A stretch of 64,000 nucleotides of DNA, taken from positions 13,162,001-13,226,000 of the forward strand of contig NC_091033.1 in NCBI RefSeq assembly GCF_041296385.1, in the 5' to 3' direction. The notes under the pieces were generated by a model. The model had not been told where the DNA came from, did not search any database, and was given only the letters and a program-made list of their open reading frames with translations. The stretch's first letter is position 1; every line of letters begins with the position of its first letter. A program made the translations under genes and the position numbers. Of the stretch, positions 49,301 to 63,300 are shown piece by piece. The stretch is from Aphelocoma coerulescens (taxonomy: Eukaryota > Chordata > Aves > Passeriformes > Corvidae).

Positions 49301-51277
49301 CTTTCCATTCCAGATGCATGACTAGAGGACACGATTTAAAGTATATTTCTATTCAATCCTACAACCATCAAATTTTTCACCAGCTGAACTTTAAGACCAA
49401 CTGGCTGGTCTGTGACTAATGATTAATGTTTTACTATAAATGAGGTAATATTGGCTTTGGCCATGATTTTGGCAAAGTTGTTTTTAAATGCTATAAATTT
49501 AAAAAGTGTTCAAGAGTACAAATACTTCCTGTTGTACCATTGCACATTAACCTTTTGATCTGCTGCCCTGAACAAACTGTTAAGGATTTTAATTACATGA
49601 AGGCTCATTCTCAACAGATGCACCATGGAAAGAATAAAATCTGTATCTTTCACCTAAAAAGACAAAGTAGCCTTGCAGCAGACCCCTTACAGCAAAACTC
49701 CAGGCTAGTTTGAGTGTTATGACAGATGCTTTTTATTTTTATAAGCAATCTGACTCCAGCATTTCAGCTGTCCTTAAAATTGGAAGTGTACTCTACACTA
49801 TCCTAAGTCTAGGAAGGAATTAAAGAATTCATGGAACTTATTTTAGCTCAAAGTTTTATCAGCAAAGTCCAAAGTACCAATTCTGTCATTAAGTAATATA
49901 CAGGGAAAAGATGAGTCAATACCAGTACATGCCACACAAAATGAATTATCTCAAATCAGCAAGAATGATTTTTAAAATCAATCCTTAAACAATAATGAAC
50001 TGTCACTAAAGCTCCCTTCGATCAGCTGAATATATTTCTTCCATTTTATAGCTCAGCTTCCACACTCTCTCCACGTTGCTGAAATGAAGTTATAATTTCT
50101 TTAGAGTAATTTAAAGCTCCAACATAAGAAAAATTAGTGTTGAAGACAATAAAAAATCTGTATGGGCAGATGGATGAAAGAACAGATAGATAGGTAAGAA
50201 TTCTAAATCATGTCATTGCTTTGATACTCATAAATATTTTACTTATTCATTTGATTCTGTCTACTGTAACTATCTTAATATTCCAGATGTACTTCAAAGT
50301 TTGCTGCAGAATTTGCAAATCCAGGTTTCTGTTCCAATCCCGATTTCCCCATTTGCTAGCTAACAGAAATTGGAAATGTAATATGTAAAATGCAAAACAG
50401 GAGGAAGAGGACAGGAAGTCTCCATGTACCCCCTGCTGATATTCTGTCTCTTTTGCAGAGATTATCTGAATTTTAATAAGCAAACATATGGCACTGGCCA
50501 AGTATGCCTACTTAAAATTCACTGTGGTTTAGTTAACAATGACATCCGAGCAGATAAAGGGAAGGTGCTGCACAGCTCACAGGGTTTGCCTGTCAGCAAA
50601 CAGGTTGCAGCAGAGTGGATACTTGTTTCTATATAGAAGGAGAACAGATCTTCAGCATAAACCGCACAAAAGATTCATATTATAGCACCTTTAGCAAGGT
50701 AACAAGACACACAAAAAACCAGTTACAAATAAAAATCTGCAATGCAATAAACCAACACACTCCAAAACTTAGACCTGTGCATTGCTGAGGTCATGAGCCA
50801 GAGACCAGGAACTCTCCAAATAATAATGTTAATAATATCATTTTCTTTTTAAAATACCTTCATGATGCTCCAAGACTGTTCTAGTTGCTGAGGCTGATTT
50901 ACTGTATACAGAAAGACTCTTTAAAAATTTACAAAGGTTTTTTTGTTGATGTAATTCAGTATGCTTGTTTTGTCACAGTTTTCTGTATTTCTGTCTGTAG
51001 CCATACACTTTTTGGAGAGGTCTGAGGGAATGAAGATGCTGTTCACAATCTGACAGCCTGTTTGTTTTTGTATTGGATTATGTTTTTCCTTTAGCATGAG
51101 CCTATTAGGTGCAATGGTGTTCTACCTACTTAAACATTATCACAGAAAGAGTACAGGTGCTATTTTTCACATTTTTTACCTGGGGATGTGGCTCTCCTGA
51201 CCAGACTGACTTGTTTCCCTGAAGCTGGCCTTGTTCCCAGCTGGCATTTCAGTGGAACACAGATCGTGCTCCTCCAT
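40223..51277 (-). CDS. SPO11: SPO11 meiotic DNA transesterase, complete, 13 coding exons
   Basis: Seen: minus-strand exons 51277-51180, 49108-48995, 46570-46482, 45868-45802, 45591-45483, 44881-44795, 43506-43470, 43246-43137, 42262-42163, 41656-41619, 40980-40904, 40707-40596 and 40342-40223. All phases agree; they total 1158 nt, 385 aa plus TGA (human is 396 aa). The 5Y-CAP domain has RDIYYSD with the catalytic Tyr pair at residues 126-127. The Toprim domain has Glu213 in LIVEKDATF and the DxD acid pair Asp266/Asp268 in LMDADPHG. The protein ends LPNKLQFGGWL. Family knowledge: SPO11 is the topoisomerase VIA-like subunit that, with TOPOVIBL, makes the programmed double-strand breaks of meiosis in germ-cell nuclei. 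Odd points: divergent N-terminus, a 37-nt exon 7 and a U12-like intron 7. No inactivating change was seen. Upstream exon 1 is the least certain part. Confidence 0.96.
40596..40707 (-). CDS. SPO11: SPO11 coding exon 12
   Basis: It is 112 nt, with acceptor TTTGCAG and donor GTATGC. It codes LNICKDALIPFTRQDENKL to CQPLWKKE. A Cys replaces the Pro of mammalian LNVPKDSLIPL. Confidence 0.95.
40904..40980 (-). CDS. SPO11: SPO11 coding exon 11
   Basis: It is 77 nt and codes SMSFEAHHLTVPSIKWLGLL to DLK plus AG. The acceptor is TTATTTTAG and the donor GTGAGTTA. Confidence 0.97.
41619..41656 (-). CDS. SPO11: SPO11 coding exon 10 (38 nt)
   Basis: This short exon codes (G)VEIMCVYKYGSV. The acceptor is ACCCAG and the donor GTGAGTATA. 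It matches GIEIMCIYKYGSM of mammalian SPO11. Confidence 0.95.
42163..42262 (-). CDS. SPO11: SPO11 coding exon 9, Toprim DxD
   Basis: It is 100 nt, from GRGIPDLNTRLLVRKLWDSF to LMDADPH plus G. It carries the acidic pair that binds Mg2+. The acceptor is TTTCTTTAG and the donor GTAAATC. Confidence 0.97.
43137..43246 (-). CDS. SPO11: SPO11 coding exon 8, Toprim glutamate
   Basis: It is 110 nt. The acceptor ACACAAAAG has no pyrimidine tract but carries CCTTAAC 9 nt upstream. It codes (N)LTSHAKFILIVEKDATF to CIMIT with metal-binding Glu213. The donor is GTATGC. Confidence 0.94.
43247..43469 (-). other. SPO11: SPO11 intron 7, probable U12-type intron (223 bp)
   Basis: The donor GTATCCTTT is the full U12 consensus (RTATCCTTT). 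AGCCTTAAC at 43262-43254 resembles the U12 branch site TTCCTTAAC, and the acceptor lacks a pyrimidine tract. Borders are fixed by the coding phase across exons 7 and 8. Confidence 0.85.
43470..43506 (-). CDS. SPO11: SPO11 coding exon 7, 37-nt microexon
   Basis: The acceptor is GTTGTTTTAG. It codes AVTVPSNVQGIK plus the first base of Asn201, aligning with mammalian AVAVPSNIQGIRN. The donor GTATCCTTT at 43469-43461 is a perfect U12-type 5' splice site. Too short to appear as an open frame; without it exons 6 and 8 are out of phase. Confidence 0.94.
43507..44794 (-). other. SPO11: SPO11 intron 6 (1.3 kb)
   Basis: AT-rich intron between exon 6 and the microexon. Nothing else recognised in it; a plus-strand frame at 43724-43924 lacks family features. 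Confidence 0.75.
44795..44881 (-). CDS. SPO11: SPO11 coding exon 6
   Basis: It is 87 nt, with acceptor TTTTTTCCAG and donor GTATGTATTG, phase 0 on both sides. It codes LSTTKGFVAGNLSYTEEDG to NCTCSAT. Confidence 0.97.
45483..45591 (-). CDS. SPO11: SPO11 coding exon 5, catalytic tyrosine
   Basis: It is 109 nt. The first base completes Arg123; DIYYSD follows, so the tyrosine pair that includes the nucleophile forming the 5'-phosphotyrosyl link is intact. It ends RRSLHV, with donor GTAAGTGG. Confidence 0.96.
45802..45868 (-). CDS. SPO11: SPO11 coding exon 4
   Basis: It is 67 nt, with acceptor TTTTTTTCAG and donor GTAACAG. It codes LMLKILSMIYKMVQSNTYATK plus AG, part of the 5Y-CAP fold. Confidence 0.95.
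46482..46570 (-). CDS. SPO11: SPO11 coding exon 3
   Basis: It is 89 nt, with acceptor GTGTCAG and donor GTAAGTC. It codes FKDSVGLQMIPRCTTKQIRS to AKRF, aligning with the KFEDSVGLQMVSHCTT region of mammalian SPO11. Confidence 0.94.
46571..48994 (-). other. SPO11: SPO11 intron 2 (2.4 kb)
   Basis: AT-rich. It contains a near-direct duplication of TTCTTAAGGAAATTATTT at about 47211-47249 and two adjacent protein-like minus-strand frames at about 47910-48236 (see findings). No RNA gene seen. Confidence 0.7.
48995..49108 (-). CDS. SPO11: SPO11 coding exon 2
   Basis: It is 114 nt, with acceptor GTTTCAG and donor GTAAGTAG. It codes SEVLEAIENVIQGVLQ to NRTDWRNI plus GA; it matches the helical region before the 5Y-CAP domain of vertebrate SPO11. 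Confidence 0.93.
49109..51179 (-). other. SPO11: SPO11 intron 1 (2.1 kb)
   Basis: AT-rich sequence without a recognisable exon, RNA gene or transposon. Its 5' limit depends on the exon 1 call. Confidence 0.6.
51180..51277 (-). CDS. SPO11: SPO11 coding exon 1 (probable)
   Basis: It opens at the first Met after an in-frame TGA 15 nt upstream. It codes 32 residues (MEEHDLCSTEM to ESHIP) plus AG, and the donor is GTAAAAAATG. Phase 2 fits exon 2 exactly, giving a Ser-Ser-Glu-Val-Leu junction like mammalian SPO11. A TCTTTTTAACAG acceptor at about 51325 suggests that part of the 5'UTR lies in an upstream exon. Sequence similarity to mammals is negligible here, so the call rests on position, phase and splice sites. 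Confidence 0.65.
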
Positions 51278-51459
51278 GAAGGCTGGTGCAAGTCAGTCCA
51301 GCTTCTCTGGATAGGGAAGAAGCCCTGTTAAAAAGAGACAAAAGAGGTTACCACAGAAATTAGAAATGGCTCTTCTGTGTGCTGGATGTAAAACTCATGA
51401 TCTGAGCTCAAACCACAGGTCAGAGAGAAAAGGCAGAAATTTTTTCCAGAAACCAAAAC

Positions 51460-52010
51460 TGAGGGCTTCTCCCACCCTTCCAGACCAGCTAAGGGCTGTT
51501 CTTGCTCTTCCTGACCAACCAAGGCATTCTCCCACTCTTCCTAATCGACTGAGAACTTTGCCCACCCTTCCAGAATGATCAAGGGTTTTTCCCGCCCTTT
51601 GTGACCAGCTGAGGTCCTCTCCCAGCTGTCCAACTGAGGCCTTTTCCCACCTGTTCCTACCCGATGAGGCCTTTCCCTGTCCTGGCTGACCAACTGAGGC
51701 CTTTTCCCACCTGTTTTTACCTGATGAAGGCTCTCCCTGTCCTGGCTGACCAACTGAGGCCTTTTCCCACCTGTTTTTACCTGATGAAGGCTCTCCCTGT
51801 CCTGGCTGACCAACTGAGGCCTTTTCCCACCTGTTGTTACCCGATGAGGCCTTTCCCTGTCCTACCTGACCAACTGAGGCCTTTTCCCACCTGTTCCTAC
51901 CCAATGAGGCCTTTCCCTGTCCTGGCGGACCAAGGGGTTTGACGCCCTGAGGGCTTTTCCCGCCTTTTTCTGGCTGACCAATGGCTTTTCCTGCCCTTGC
52001 TGACAGACAG
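51460..52010. repeat. Minisatellite, 60-bp period with 30-bp subunits, upstream of SPO11
   Basis: Five copies of a 60-bp unit at exact 60-bp spacing (the marker CAACTGAGGC begins at 51631, 51691, 51751, 51811 and 51871). Each unit is two related halves of about 30 bp built on TGAGGCCTTTTCCC and GATGAGGCCTTTCCC. More degenerate copies of the half-unit extend to about 51460 and 52010. The plus strand is pyrimidine-rich. The minus strand stays open for 245 codons (52132-51395) because 60 is a multiple of 3; this gives 20-residue repeats but no known domain. Confidence 0.93.
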
Positions 52011-52139
52011 GTGATGGCCTCGCCCCCCCGGTCTGGCCATGGCCTGCCCTGGACGCTGACCCTCAGGCCCATCCACGGAGCCCATGTCTGACCACAAACT
52101 CCACAGCACCCAGGTTTCTGGAATGAATCCAACCAGGCT

Positions 52140-54324
<2,185 letters not shown>

Positions 54325-57300
54325 TCCCTTTTCAAAATCTGCTTGTCAAAAAGCCCACCAAAATTAAATTCCAAATACTGACTGCATATGTTTAAAAATT
54401 ATAGAAATATGTATATATACATTTATAGATAAATGTGTATAAAAATATACTCTAATATGTATTATATACATTTATATATATATGTGTAAGAAGGAAAATT
54501 ACTAGGAAAGCAAATGGGGAGCCATTATCAAATGTTAAGATGGGAAGAAGGAAGTGAAAGCAGCAGTGGAGGGATGCAGTTCTCACGTCCTGCCTCTACC
54601 AAGCTGTGCAGTAGATGGCACCACAGGTGCCACAGAAAGTGTTACCACTCAGAAACTGTTAAATTTAACACTACGATGAAACAGGAGCCCCATCTATCAC
54701 CTGCCAATTACACGAAAAGTTACTCATCTTTTTTCTAATGAGAGAAGCCCAGAGAAATAGGAGATGAAACATCATTCACTGCTAACAGCTCACAACTTCA
54801 AATGGGATCTCGCCTTCCAAACAACACAGGTGGTTAAAAAGAACAACCCAAAACTAAGGCATGTGTGCAGTCTACCTGAGTTCAGAGTGAGAAACACCTG
54901 CAAAATATTTATTCTGTGGTCAGACAAATCACTTTAAGAGGAAGTGGGGTTTTGTTACCATCCCTTCTTTCAGTGTTTTATCTTTCAGCCAGAAATAAAC
55001 TCTACAGACCATTCTTAAAAGGAAAAGTACCTTTTATCTAACCTCTGTCAATTTTCAGATCTGCATTTTGTAATGCTTTTAGGGGTAGTAAAGTATTTCT
55101 GGTGGGAGGGCAAAATAGGTATTTGAGACAAAGAGACACAAAGTAAATTAAATAAAAGATTACTTTTTTGCAATTGAGCATGAATTCCACATGCACTCAT
55201 AGTAATTAAGCTACAAACAGGCAGCACTGTAGAACTGAACATCTGAACACATAATTTTTACACGCTGAGAAGTTTGAGCTTGCCCAATACTAACTTAGTC
55301 ACTATTCCTCCCTCTCTCCTGAACTGGTGTCACACTAAGATAGGACACTCCTCCAGCCAATTAGGAAAAAATCTGATTAAAAAAATGTGTGGAAGGGGAA
55401 ATATGTTGAAACAAACAAATGGAAGATATTTGTACTAAAATATAACTGGAAAGCAAGAATGACTTCTATTCCGTGGTCATATGACAGCTTGAAAATAGCA
55501 GTCTTGAAAACAGCTGCACCTTTTCTTCTGGCTTTCAAAAAGTAAAATGTCTTAATTTCTGTTTTCCTTTTGTTGGCAAAATCCTAGAAAGCATGAACAC
55601 AAAGGTGTGATTTTACTCTTTAAACACAAAAATGCCACCTGCTGTACATTAAAACTACTTGAACCTAAATCTGCTGCATTTATGGGAATGCTACACTAGT
55701 GGTGTCACGACCCCAGATTTATGCCAACAGGTAAAACTTGGGGTGGACTTTAGACAGTTGTTATTAACTATTTAGTAATCCCTGGGGAAAATGAGGTCAG
55801 AGGATGATGTAGGAGTTCTGACACTGAGTACTGTGGGCCTTATAAATAACGGGTGGGGCAGTTGATTAACATTCTACTTCATTTTTGGAAGTCTAGATTA
55901 AAATCAACCTTATGTCATTCTTTAAAATGCATTTGGTGATTTTAATTAAGCTACTAATGTTAATTGGTTCACAGCACAAAAATGCCAGGGGCACTGTGAT
56001 GGAATTTTCAATAAATGGCAACCTTTGCTTTTGAAGGTCTTAAGGCTCAGTAAAAAGTTATCAAATAAAAAAATAGCATAGATGTCTTATCTTGGTTTGT
56101 TCTTTTTTTTCTTTCCTTTTTTTTTTTTTTTTAAGAGGAGAAGAGAAAAACCATGATTCAAATATAAACTATAAACTTGAATACAGCCCAAAACCTGTCT
56201 AACCAAACTGTTGCACAAGCAGCTCTGGATGCAGTGAGATTTCTGGTCGGCCTTCAGTGAAGACTCTGTGCTGCTTTTTCAGGATACAGTTTTAGCCCAT
56301 TCAAACATTTTTCAAAGTCTCCCTGCATACTTATGGACCCCTCTTTTCTCTGTTCTCAGAGTAAACTCAAAAGTCTTAGCAGGATGTCACTGCTGTGACC
56401 CATCCCCTGTATTTGGGCATGGAGGAAGGGATGACATTTTGCCCTGTTTCGCCTTGTCCCACTGCTGCTGGCCAGCACAGCCACCAAAGACCTTGGGTTT
56501 GGCTTGATGGATCTTCTCCAGGCAACTTTCTGCCTGCTGGTTTAGGGATCTAGGAGGTACTGGAACAGAAGAATCACCCAGATGTCCCACAGCCAGAGGT
56601 GTGTACAGCTCACAGCCACATGAAGGTGTTAATGAAATGTCTGTGTAATAAAACCATGGAGTTTGTGCACATGAATACAAACTCCTATAATATAAAGTTC
56701 TCCCTGACTGATCTCGTGTATGGTTCCCAAAGGGAGTTCAGTGCACAATTTGGGCCTTAAAGAATTGAATATAACAAATTTATATTATTCTCTAAAGAGA
56801 AAAATCTTCTGGCAGAAACAGGAGTTTGGAGCTGTTGACTAAGGACTTTTCTACACTGGAAAGTGGACTGGAATTGCTATTGCAGGATCAGCTATTCTGC
56901 AATGACTTATTTGACCCATGACTTTTCCAGACTAGAATATCCACACAGGGAGCTATTATGGATAGTTTATTCAGAAATAGCTATTTTGGTCACTTTTCCC
57001 ACACAGAGAAATGCACAGTGTCCATGCATAGCTGAAGTAAGCATGGCTTATTTTTTACAGGAAAATACTTTTTGTCTGATATAGAACATATGGCAAAATG
57101 GGAGAGTAGAAAGGGAATTTTGAATCAGACCATGATGCAATTGATTAAGATGCTTTATTTAATTTGCTAACATAGGATATATTATTATAATTTACTATGA
57201 TTACTTACATACTAAGAACATCTCTACATCTGCAAGGCTATGTCCATTACAGGATGTTGCATCAGTTTAACTAAATCATTAAAAAACCCCTCATTTCTAA

Positions 57301-60300
57301 TTAAGTCAGTGCAAAAATATTAACAAAATTATTTGCTGTAATCTCTGATTGCTGGATCTCACATCTCAGTCATCAACCTTCTGATAGCATCATGCATGTT
57401 GTTAGAAAGAAATATACAACCGGCCTGTGCCTCTGCAAAGCCAGGCTTTTTTGGTGTTAGCACATTCATTTTAGTGAACAATAAATGAACAAGAAATAGC
57501 CATTGGCTGCCAGCAGTACCTTTGCTAGGTTAAGAATTCCTGTTTGTGCCTTAGGAACAGATGGATGACAAGTGGGTCTAGCACTTGTTAGCAGAGTTCC
57601 TTTCTAAACATCTGATGTAGTGTTAATTTATTATTTCGACATTCTTCTGCATGTCCTCTACTCTGTCATGTTACAGGGTCTCTCATGCATTGCACTGGAA
57701 TGCTTCCATGTTTGGATCCATTCATGAGGAGTTTTGGGTGCCAGGAATGCCAGATTGGGACCCTAATATGTCAATAAAAAATAAAAAATATAGAAATGAC
57801 ATTTCTGAAGATACTGTCAACCATCCATTAGTCCTAAGAAAAGAATATCTCTAGCTTTCTTTAGAAATTAAACTAAAGGTTATCTTTTAGCCCTTTAGTG
57901 ACATTTGGTACTTCATTAGAAGGAAAATTAACATGCTCATCTACCAGTCCAGATTCTTAGGTGGTGTGGAGAGCTGGATGAGATCATATCCTCAGCAAAA
58001 TTATGGAATGCTAGGAAGCAAATCAGGAGAGCCAATTCCTAACTCTCATTTTAACGATGGGGTGCCTCATGTTAGTCATGAAATGTAAGCAAATAATAGG
58101 TGTTGCTGAACAGCTGCTCTTACTATATTGGCTCTTCTCTCTGAAAGATCCAAGCAGGAGAGAACTGCTCCTTTAAGTTTTAAATACATTGATTTTCTAC
58201 ATACTTTAGCTGTTTTCTGATGGCCAATACATCAAAATCTTCATTTTTTCAATATATTTTAAAAAACCAGAGCATAGCCTTCAAATTCAGAGACTCGAGA
58301 AGGATAACTGACCAGATTTTTGTAACACTCTGCTCCCATCTTTTCATTTCAGTGGTGTCCATCACTCAGGAACTTGTTTCACTTTCATATTTCACTTATT
58401 CTCCTTGTGCAGAGAGGAAAACAACACAAGACAAACCAAAGAGGTCACTGTGCTCCTATCAGAGGCGTTTAATCACTGATAATGTATTATAAATTTTTAA
58501 AAATTACACAAAAGCCAATATTTATGGAGATTCAAACTGATTTCCATTCCTAGTGGAAAACTTGATTCATAAGTTCTGTAGTGTCTGCTTTAAAAGAAAT
58601 ATTCTTGCAGAACACACAAGAATATATAGTCATTTTCCTCATTCATGTTAATTTTCTGCTATTGTGGGGTAACAACAACAGTCTTGGTTTTTTCTTCTGT
58701 GTTGCAGATCATTCAGTTTTCTGTTGGAGAGCTAAACTGAAAGTGAACTTTCACTCTGCAATGATACACTTCAGTGTTTTATATGACACACTTGTAATAA
58801 ACATATTAAATTATATACTGTGATGCTAAAGCACTGTAATAAAAGTACCTGCTGCTGACTGCTTGAGAAATTATGAAACAATTGTTTTCAAGTTTTCATA
58901 GCTGTAAAACCCCCAAATGGACTTGATATTTGAGAGACAAATTTCTGTGCAGCACAAATGCATTTTTTTAACCATAATTTTCAAAAGAAAAACCTGTAAG
59001 TTTTGCCAGCTGACCTCCTAGGTAGAGCCTTGCCCATAAATGCAGCGAGGCAGATTGCTGCTAACGATATGTGAAGTTCATCTTTGTACTCCATTCATTC
59101 TCACTTCATTACTGGCAAGATTAGTAGTAGCCAATTTGCATTGATTTATACCAGCTATTTACAGTCCCCAGGGCACAGAAGTTATTCATCCATGGTAAAA
59201 CCTGTCATACTCTCCTTTTTTCTAGTCATGCCTCTATCTATGTGGTAATAGAGGGATGGAGTTTCTGCCTCTGCTGTGTCCTGCACAGGAGCCAATGTCT
59301 CCAAAGCCAAGTACAACAGAAAAATATGGCTTTGCCAATAGCCAGGATGGTGACCTAAAGATTATGATGAGAAAAAGGCTGAAGTTCTCAAACCCTGTTT
59401 TACACTGATTTGAACAGGCACAACAAGCTCCCAGACATCTCTGTGTACCAATTTGGCAAGGAAAAGGACGGTGATGGAGCAGAGCAGGGACCTGGCAGTG
59501 AAGTTGGACAAACTTAGATAGATGGGGCTTGTTATGCTACGCCCAGTTTTGGCTCCCCCAATCCAAGAGCAGTGTGGAGAATCGACAGCAGTTTCAGCAG
59601 AAGGTGCTGGGATACTCTGTGTCAAGAGCACAGGGCCTAAATGGTGAGACTGAGGGTGCTGGGCTTATTTGTCCTGGCAAAACAGAGGCCAGAGACTGGT
59701 CTCTGCCTGCACAGCAGTTACAGAGATGACAGCCAAGTTCTGGGTAGGTAGTGTCATAACACAGAACAAGGAGCAATGGCCATAAATCAAAGTGTGGGAG
59801 GTTCAGTTGAAAATTAGGAAAAAATGTTACTCATTTTTCAGGCATTCTTTGAAAAGCAAAAACAAAACCCCCTCAAAAACTACGAAAACAACATCCAAGC
59901 ATGAGTATAGCTGAAAAAAACCTAATAGAAAATAAAAATTGCCACCCTCTGGTTTCTTACTGTTTCAGATGTCTCCTACCTTTAATATTATACAAATTAC
60001 AGTATGGCACACATTTAATCATATAGGCATGTTACATACATATGTTACCTGGTTTTGTTTAAAATTCTTTGTTTGCAATTAGTAGTTGACAGAATGCCAT
60101 GTTTTGTTGAGGAATGAATTCTTTTTGTACAAGTAAACCCCAATAATGCCCAATTTGCAATGCAATATTGACTATCATCTCTGAATCAAAAATTAGTTCT
60201 TCACAATGAATTCATTCAATTGTTTGGACGCTATTGCATCACTGTGTCCAATGGGATTAAAAAGAAAAGCTGGAAAAAAACTGTATTGAAAGGAAACTGC

Positions 60301-63300
60301 AAAACTCGGTTGGCCCAAGCACTATGAGCATGCTAATTAACCAGCAGCAGTTACTTGAATAATTGAGACAGGTTTTTTCTTGTATTTATTACCTGCACTT
60401 TCAGGTATTTGTTACATCAGCTGTGATATTTATCTAAGCATTGGTTTAGAACACCACACATATGTGCAAGGGTAAAGGGGTTAATGTTGATCACTCAAAC
60501 TGCAGATATTTCTATTTAAGGCACCTTGTGACACCAGCGAGTTTTCACCTTTCCCTCAGGATTTTAAATCCACTAGCACTTTTCAGATGGCTTATAGCAA
60601 TTTTAGTGCTTCCCAAACACAGTTCCAACCATTCAGCTGTTCAGTTCCCACTGAGAAAATTGGTTTCCTTTCCCTTGCAACTTTTCAGTTTCCACAGACC
60701 AGTGGTTAATATTTTCAATACAGACTCTCTATTCAAGAAACACAAAATGTTTACAACATGGGTGTAATTAATTATATCTACAGTGTGAAAACCCAGACAT
60801 GGATTTTTCTACAAGCAAACTAAGGATTTCTGACCATTTGATTGCTGCCTCCACAGAAAATTTGCCATGGTAAAGATAATGTCTGGAGATACATAAATAT
60901 AGATTTATGCTTTATGACATTGATTAGTGTTTGAAAGCCATTCCTGAGAGTTCACCCTTGTTGTACTGAATCCACCAGTTTGGATCTGATTTAACAATGT
61001 CTCTGTGCTTCAACGTACTGCTGCAAGGACTCAGGAACCCTCACATAAATTTTCTTGATGAGAGAAGCTTTTGTATGAACTTCCTAAAACAGTTGGCAAC
61101 AAAATATAAGAAACATCTACCACGCTTCACTGGATTGGATTAGGAATGAAAAAGTAAGAGGAGAACAAACACCACAACACTTTGTAGTCCTGTTTGACAA
61201 CTAAGGGATAAATTGCATCCTGCCTTCTATTCTTAATAAAAAGCATAAGACCTATAATACTTGTTAATCCAAAGTCCACCTAGACTAATATTCTCCTTCT
61301 GACAGCAAAAAATACTGGACATCATGAGAAGAGTACAAAAAAAGTGTCCTGTGATGCATTCCCAGCATGTTTATGACTCAAAGACTTCTGGAATAAGCGA
61401 TGGGACTTCATATTCAAGGACTTCTGGTGGTGTCTTTGTACTCATCAATTTTTTTTCAGTGGATTTTATGCACATTTTTAACATAACACGTCCTGTGACA
61501 GGGAGTTCCACAGATGAACTACTCACTCTCAGAGATGTGTCCTTGAACCTGCCATCTCCTAGTTAGTTATGATGCTCCTTACTTATGATGTTGAACAAGA
61601 CAGTGAATAATCAGCCTTTTTTCACCTTTGCCCCCCCACTAGGTTGAGGTTTTGATGGGGTTTTTCAGATTTTTAATGTATCTCCACACTGCTTCCCCTA
61701 TTGTCATGGACTAGGGAAGGAAGAAAAAAAAGAAAAAAAAAGAGGGTGAAAATGGGAAAAAAGACAGAACTACTTAGGAGCCTGAACCAAGATGGAGGGA
61801 ATGCAGAGCTCAGGATGGTTGCATCTCTGTCTGGGGCAGAGAGTAAGAGCAGGAAAGTAGGCTGGGCCCAAACACAGAGGAAGGAGAGTGGAAATCCCCA
61901 AATAACAGGAACTGGTGACAGCTCCAGGCAAGATGCTCTGTCTTGTTTTGAGGATACAGATATTGAGATTCAGAAGGAATTTCAGCCATCAGAACTTGGC
62001 TGGAAGCTACACATTCTCTGTATTCCTTCCTTTCCCCCCTATATGTCAGGTTTAAAATCAAATAGAAAAAATCAACTTGTAAACTCCTTAACATCTGGGC
62101 ATACACAGGCAAGTTTTACTTCCTTTATATCCCTGCAGTCCCACTAATAATTCAGCCCATGAGAACCTGAGATCATAGTTTGGCTTCAAGGAAATTCAAT
62201 GCACTGGAGTACACTAAAGAAATACACCATCTTTTCTCACCACTGGAGGGAACATTTTTGCCCTAGCTTGACAAAGAACTTGGGTGATAAAATAGATTAT
62301 GGAGAATTTGATATACGTGTAAATGCTTCCAGATATTTAATCAATGGGGAAGCAGTGGAACAGGTTTAGGCAGCCTACAGGTTGATGACCTGTTCTGATA
62401 AAACTTGGCTGGACTATTGAAGCCATTCAATATCCATCCCTGCTGTAGTTTCTCATGGCCAGCTACTTACATGGAGCACAGATTCCTGATTTTATTACCT
62501 TTTAACTTGCCACCCTCAGACAGGTTATTGCAATAGGATATAAGAAAGTAATCTGAAAGCAATATTGAAGTTTTACCTATCCAAAAAGACCCCCAAAAAA
62601 CCTCAAAAAAAACAGTCCCCCCAAAAAAACTGCTCAAAAACCCCCCAACAACAAAACCAAACCATTATATATCCAGATTGGGATGGAGAGGAGGAAACTG
62701 TAGGAAATATTGGCTATGAGTCCTACTATATGCATAGACATGAAAACTTGGCTGCCCACTCTATGAGCTAAAAGGTTGGAGAGTAACAGTGCTCTAGCAA
62801 AGATTGAGCCCTGGGGCTTACTGTGAGGCAGTGATGGATTTAATGGGCTGGGTGTGTCTAGAGGGAATGAAGGAGATTCTTCTCAGGACGTGCATGCACT
62901 TGAAACTGTGTGGGGTTTGTGCATCTCTGCTAAATGATTTGAAAAAACTATTGTGTGATCAATGACACACACACACACACCCCTCCTCACAACGCTGCCC
63001 GGCACGCAGGATACTCTTATTTCTGTCCTTACAGTTCCTCCTGCAATCACAACAGGCTTTTTCGGAGCTTGGTTTGATTTCTCATCTTGTTTAAACTCCT
63101 TTAGTGTTTATTATTTACCACATGTTCAGCTGTGAACCATTTCAGCCCTTTCCTGTTACAAATAGAAGGAAACCTGGCAGATTGGAGTGCAACTGAAACA
63201 AAAATGCCCAGTGCAAAGGCTAATGCTATGGTTTTGCCTCTGAGCAGCAGGCTGCATTAAAAAGCACATTTCCATTTACGCAATAGAAGATTTTGTTAGT

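Noticed and set aside
51616..51935. CRISPR array
   Set aside because: The units are contiguous with no unique spacers, and the setting is a vertebrate genome.
51395..52132. 245-codon minus-strand frame with 20-residue repeats as a gene
   Set aside because: The 60-bp repeat period keeps the frame open; no known domain, and no in-frame link to SPO11 exon 1.
61701..62147. 148-codon plus-strand frame in the right flank
   Set aside because: It starts in a Lys/Arg/Glu low-complexity purine run and has no recognisable domain or splice support.
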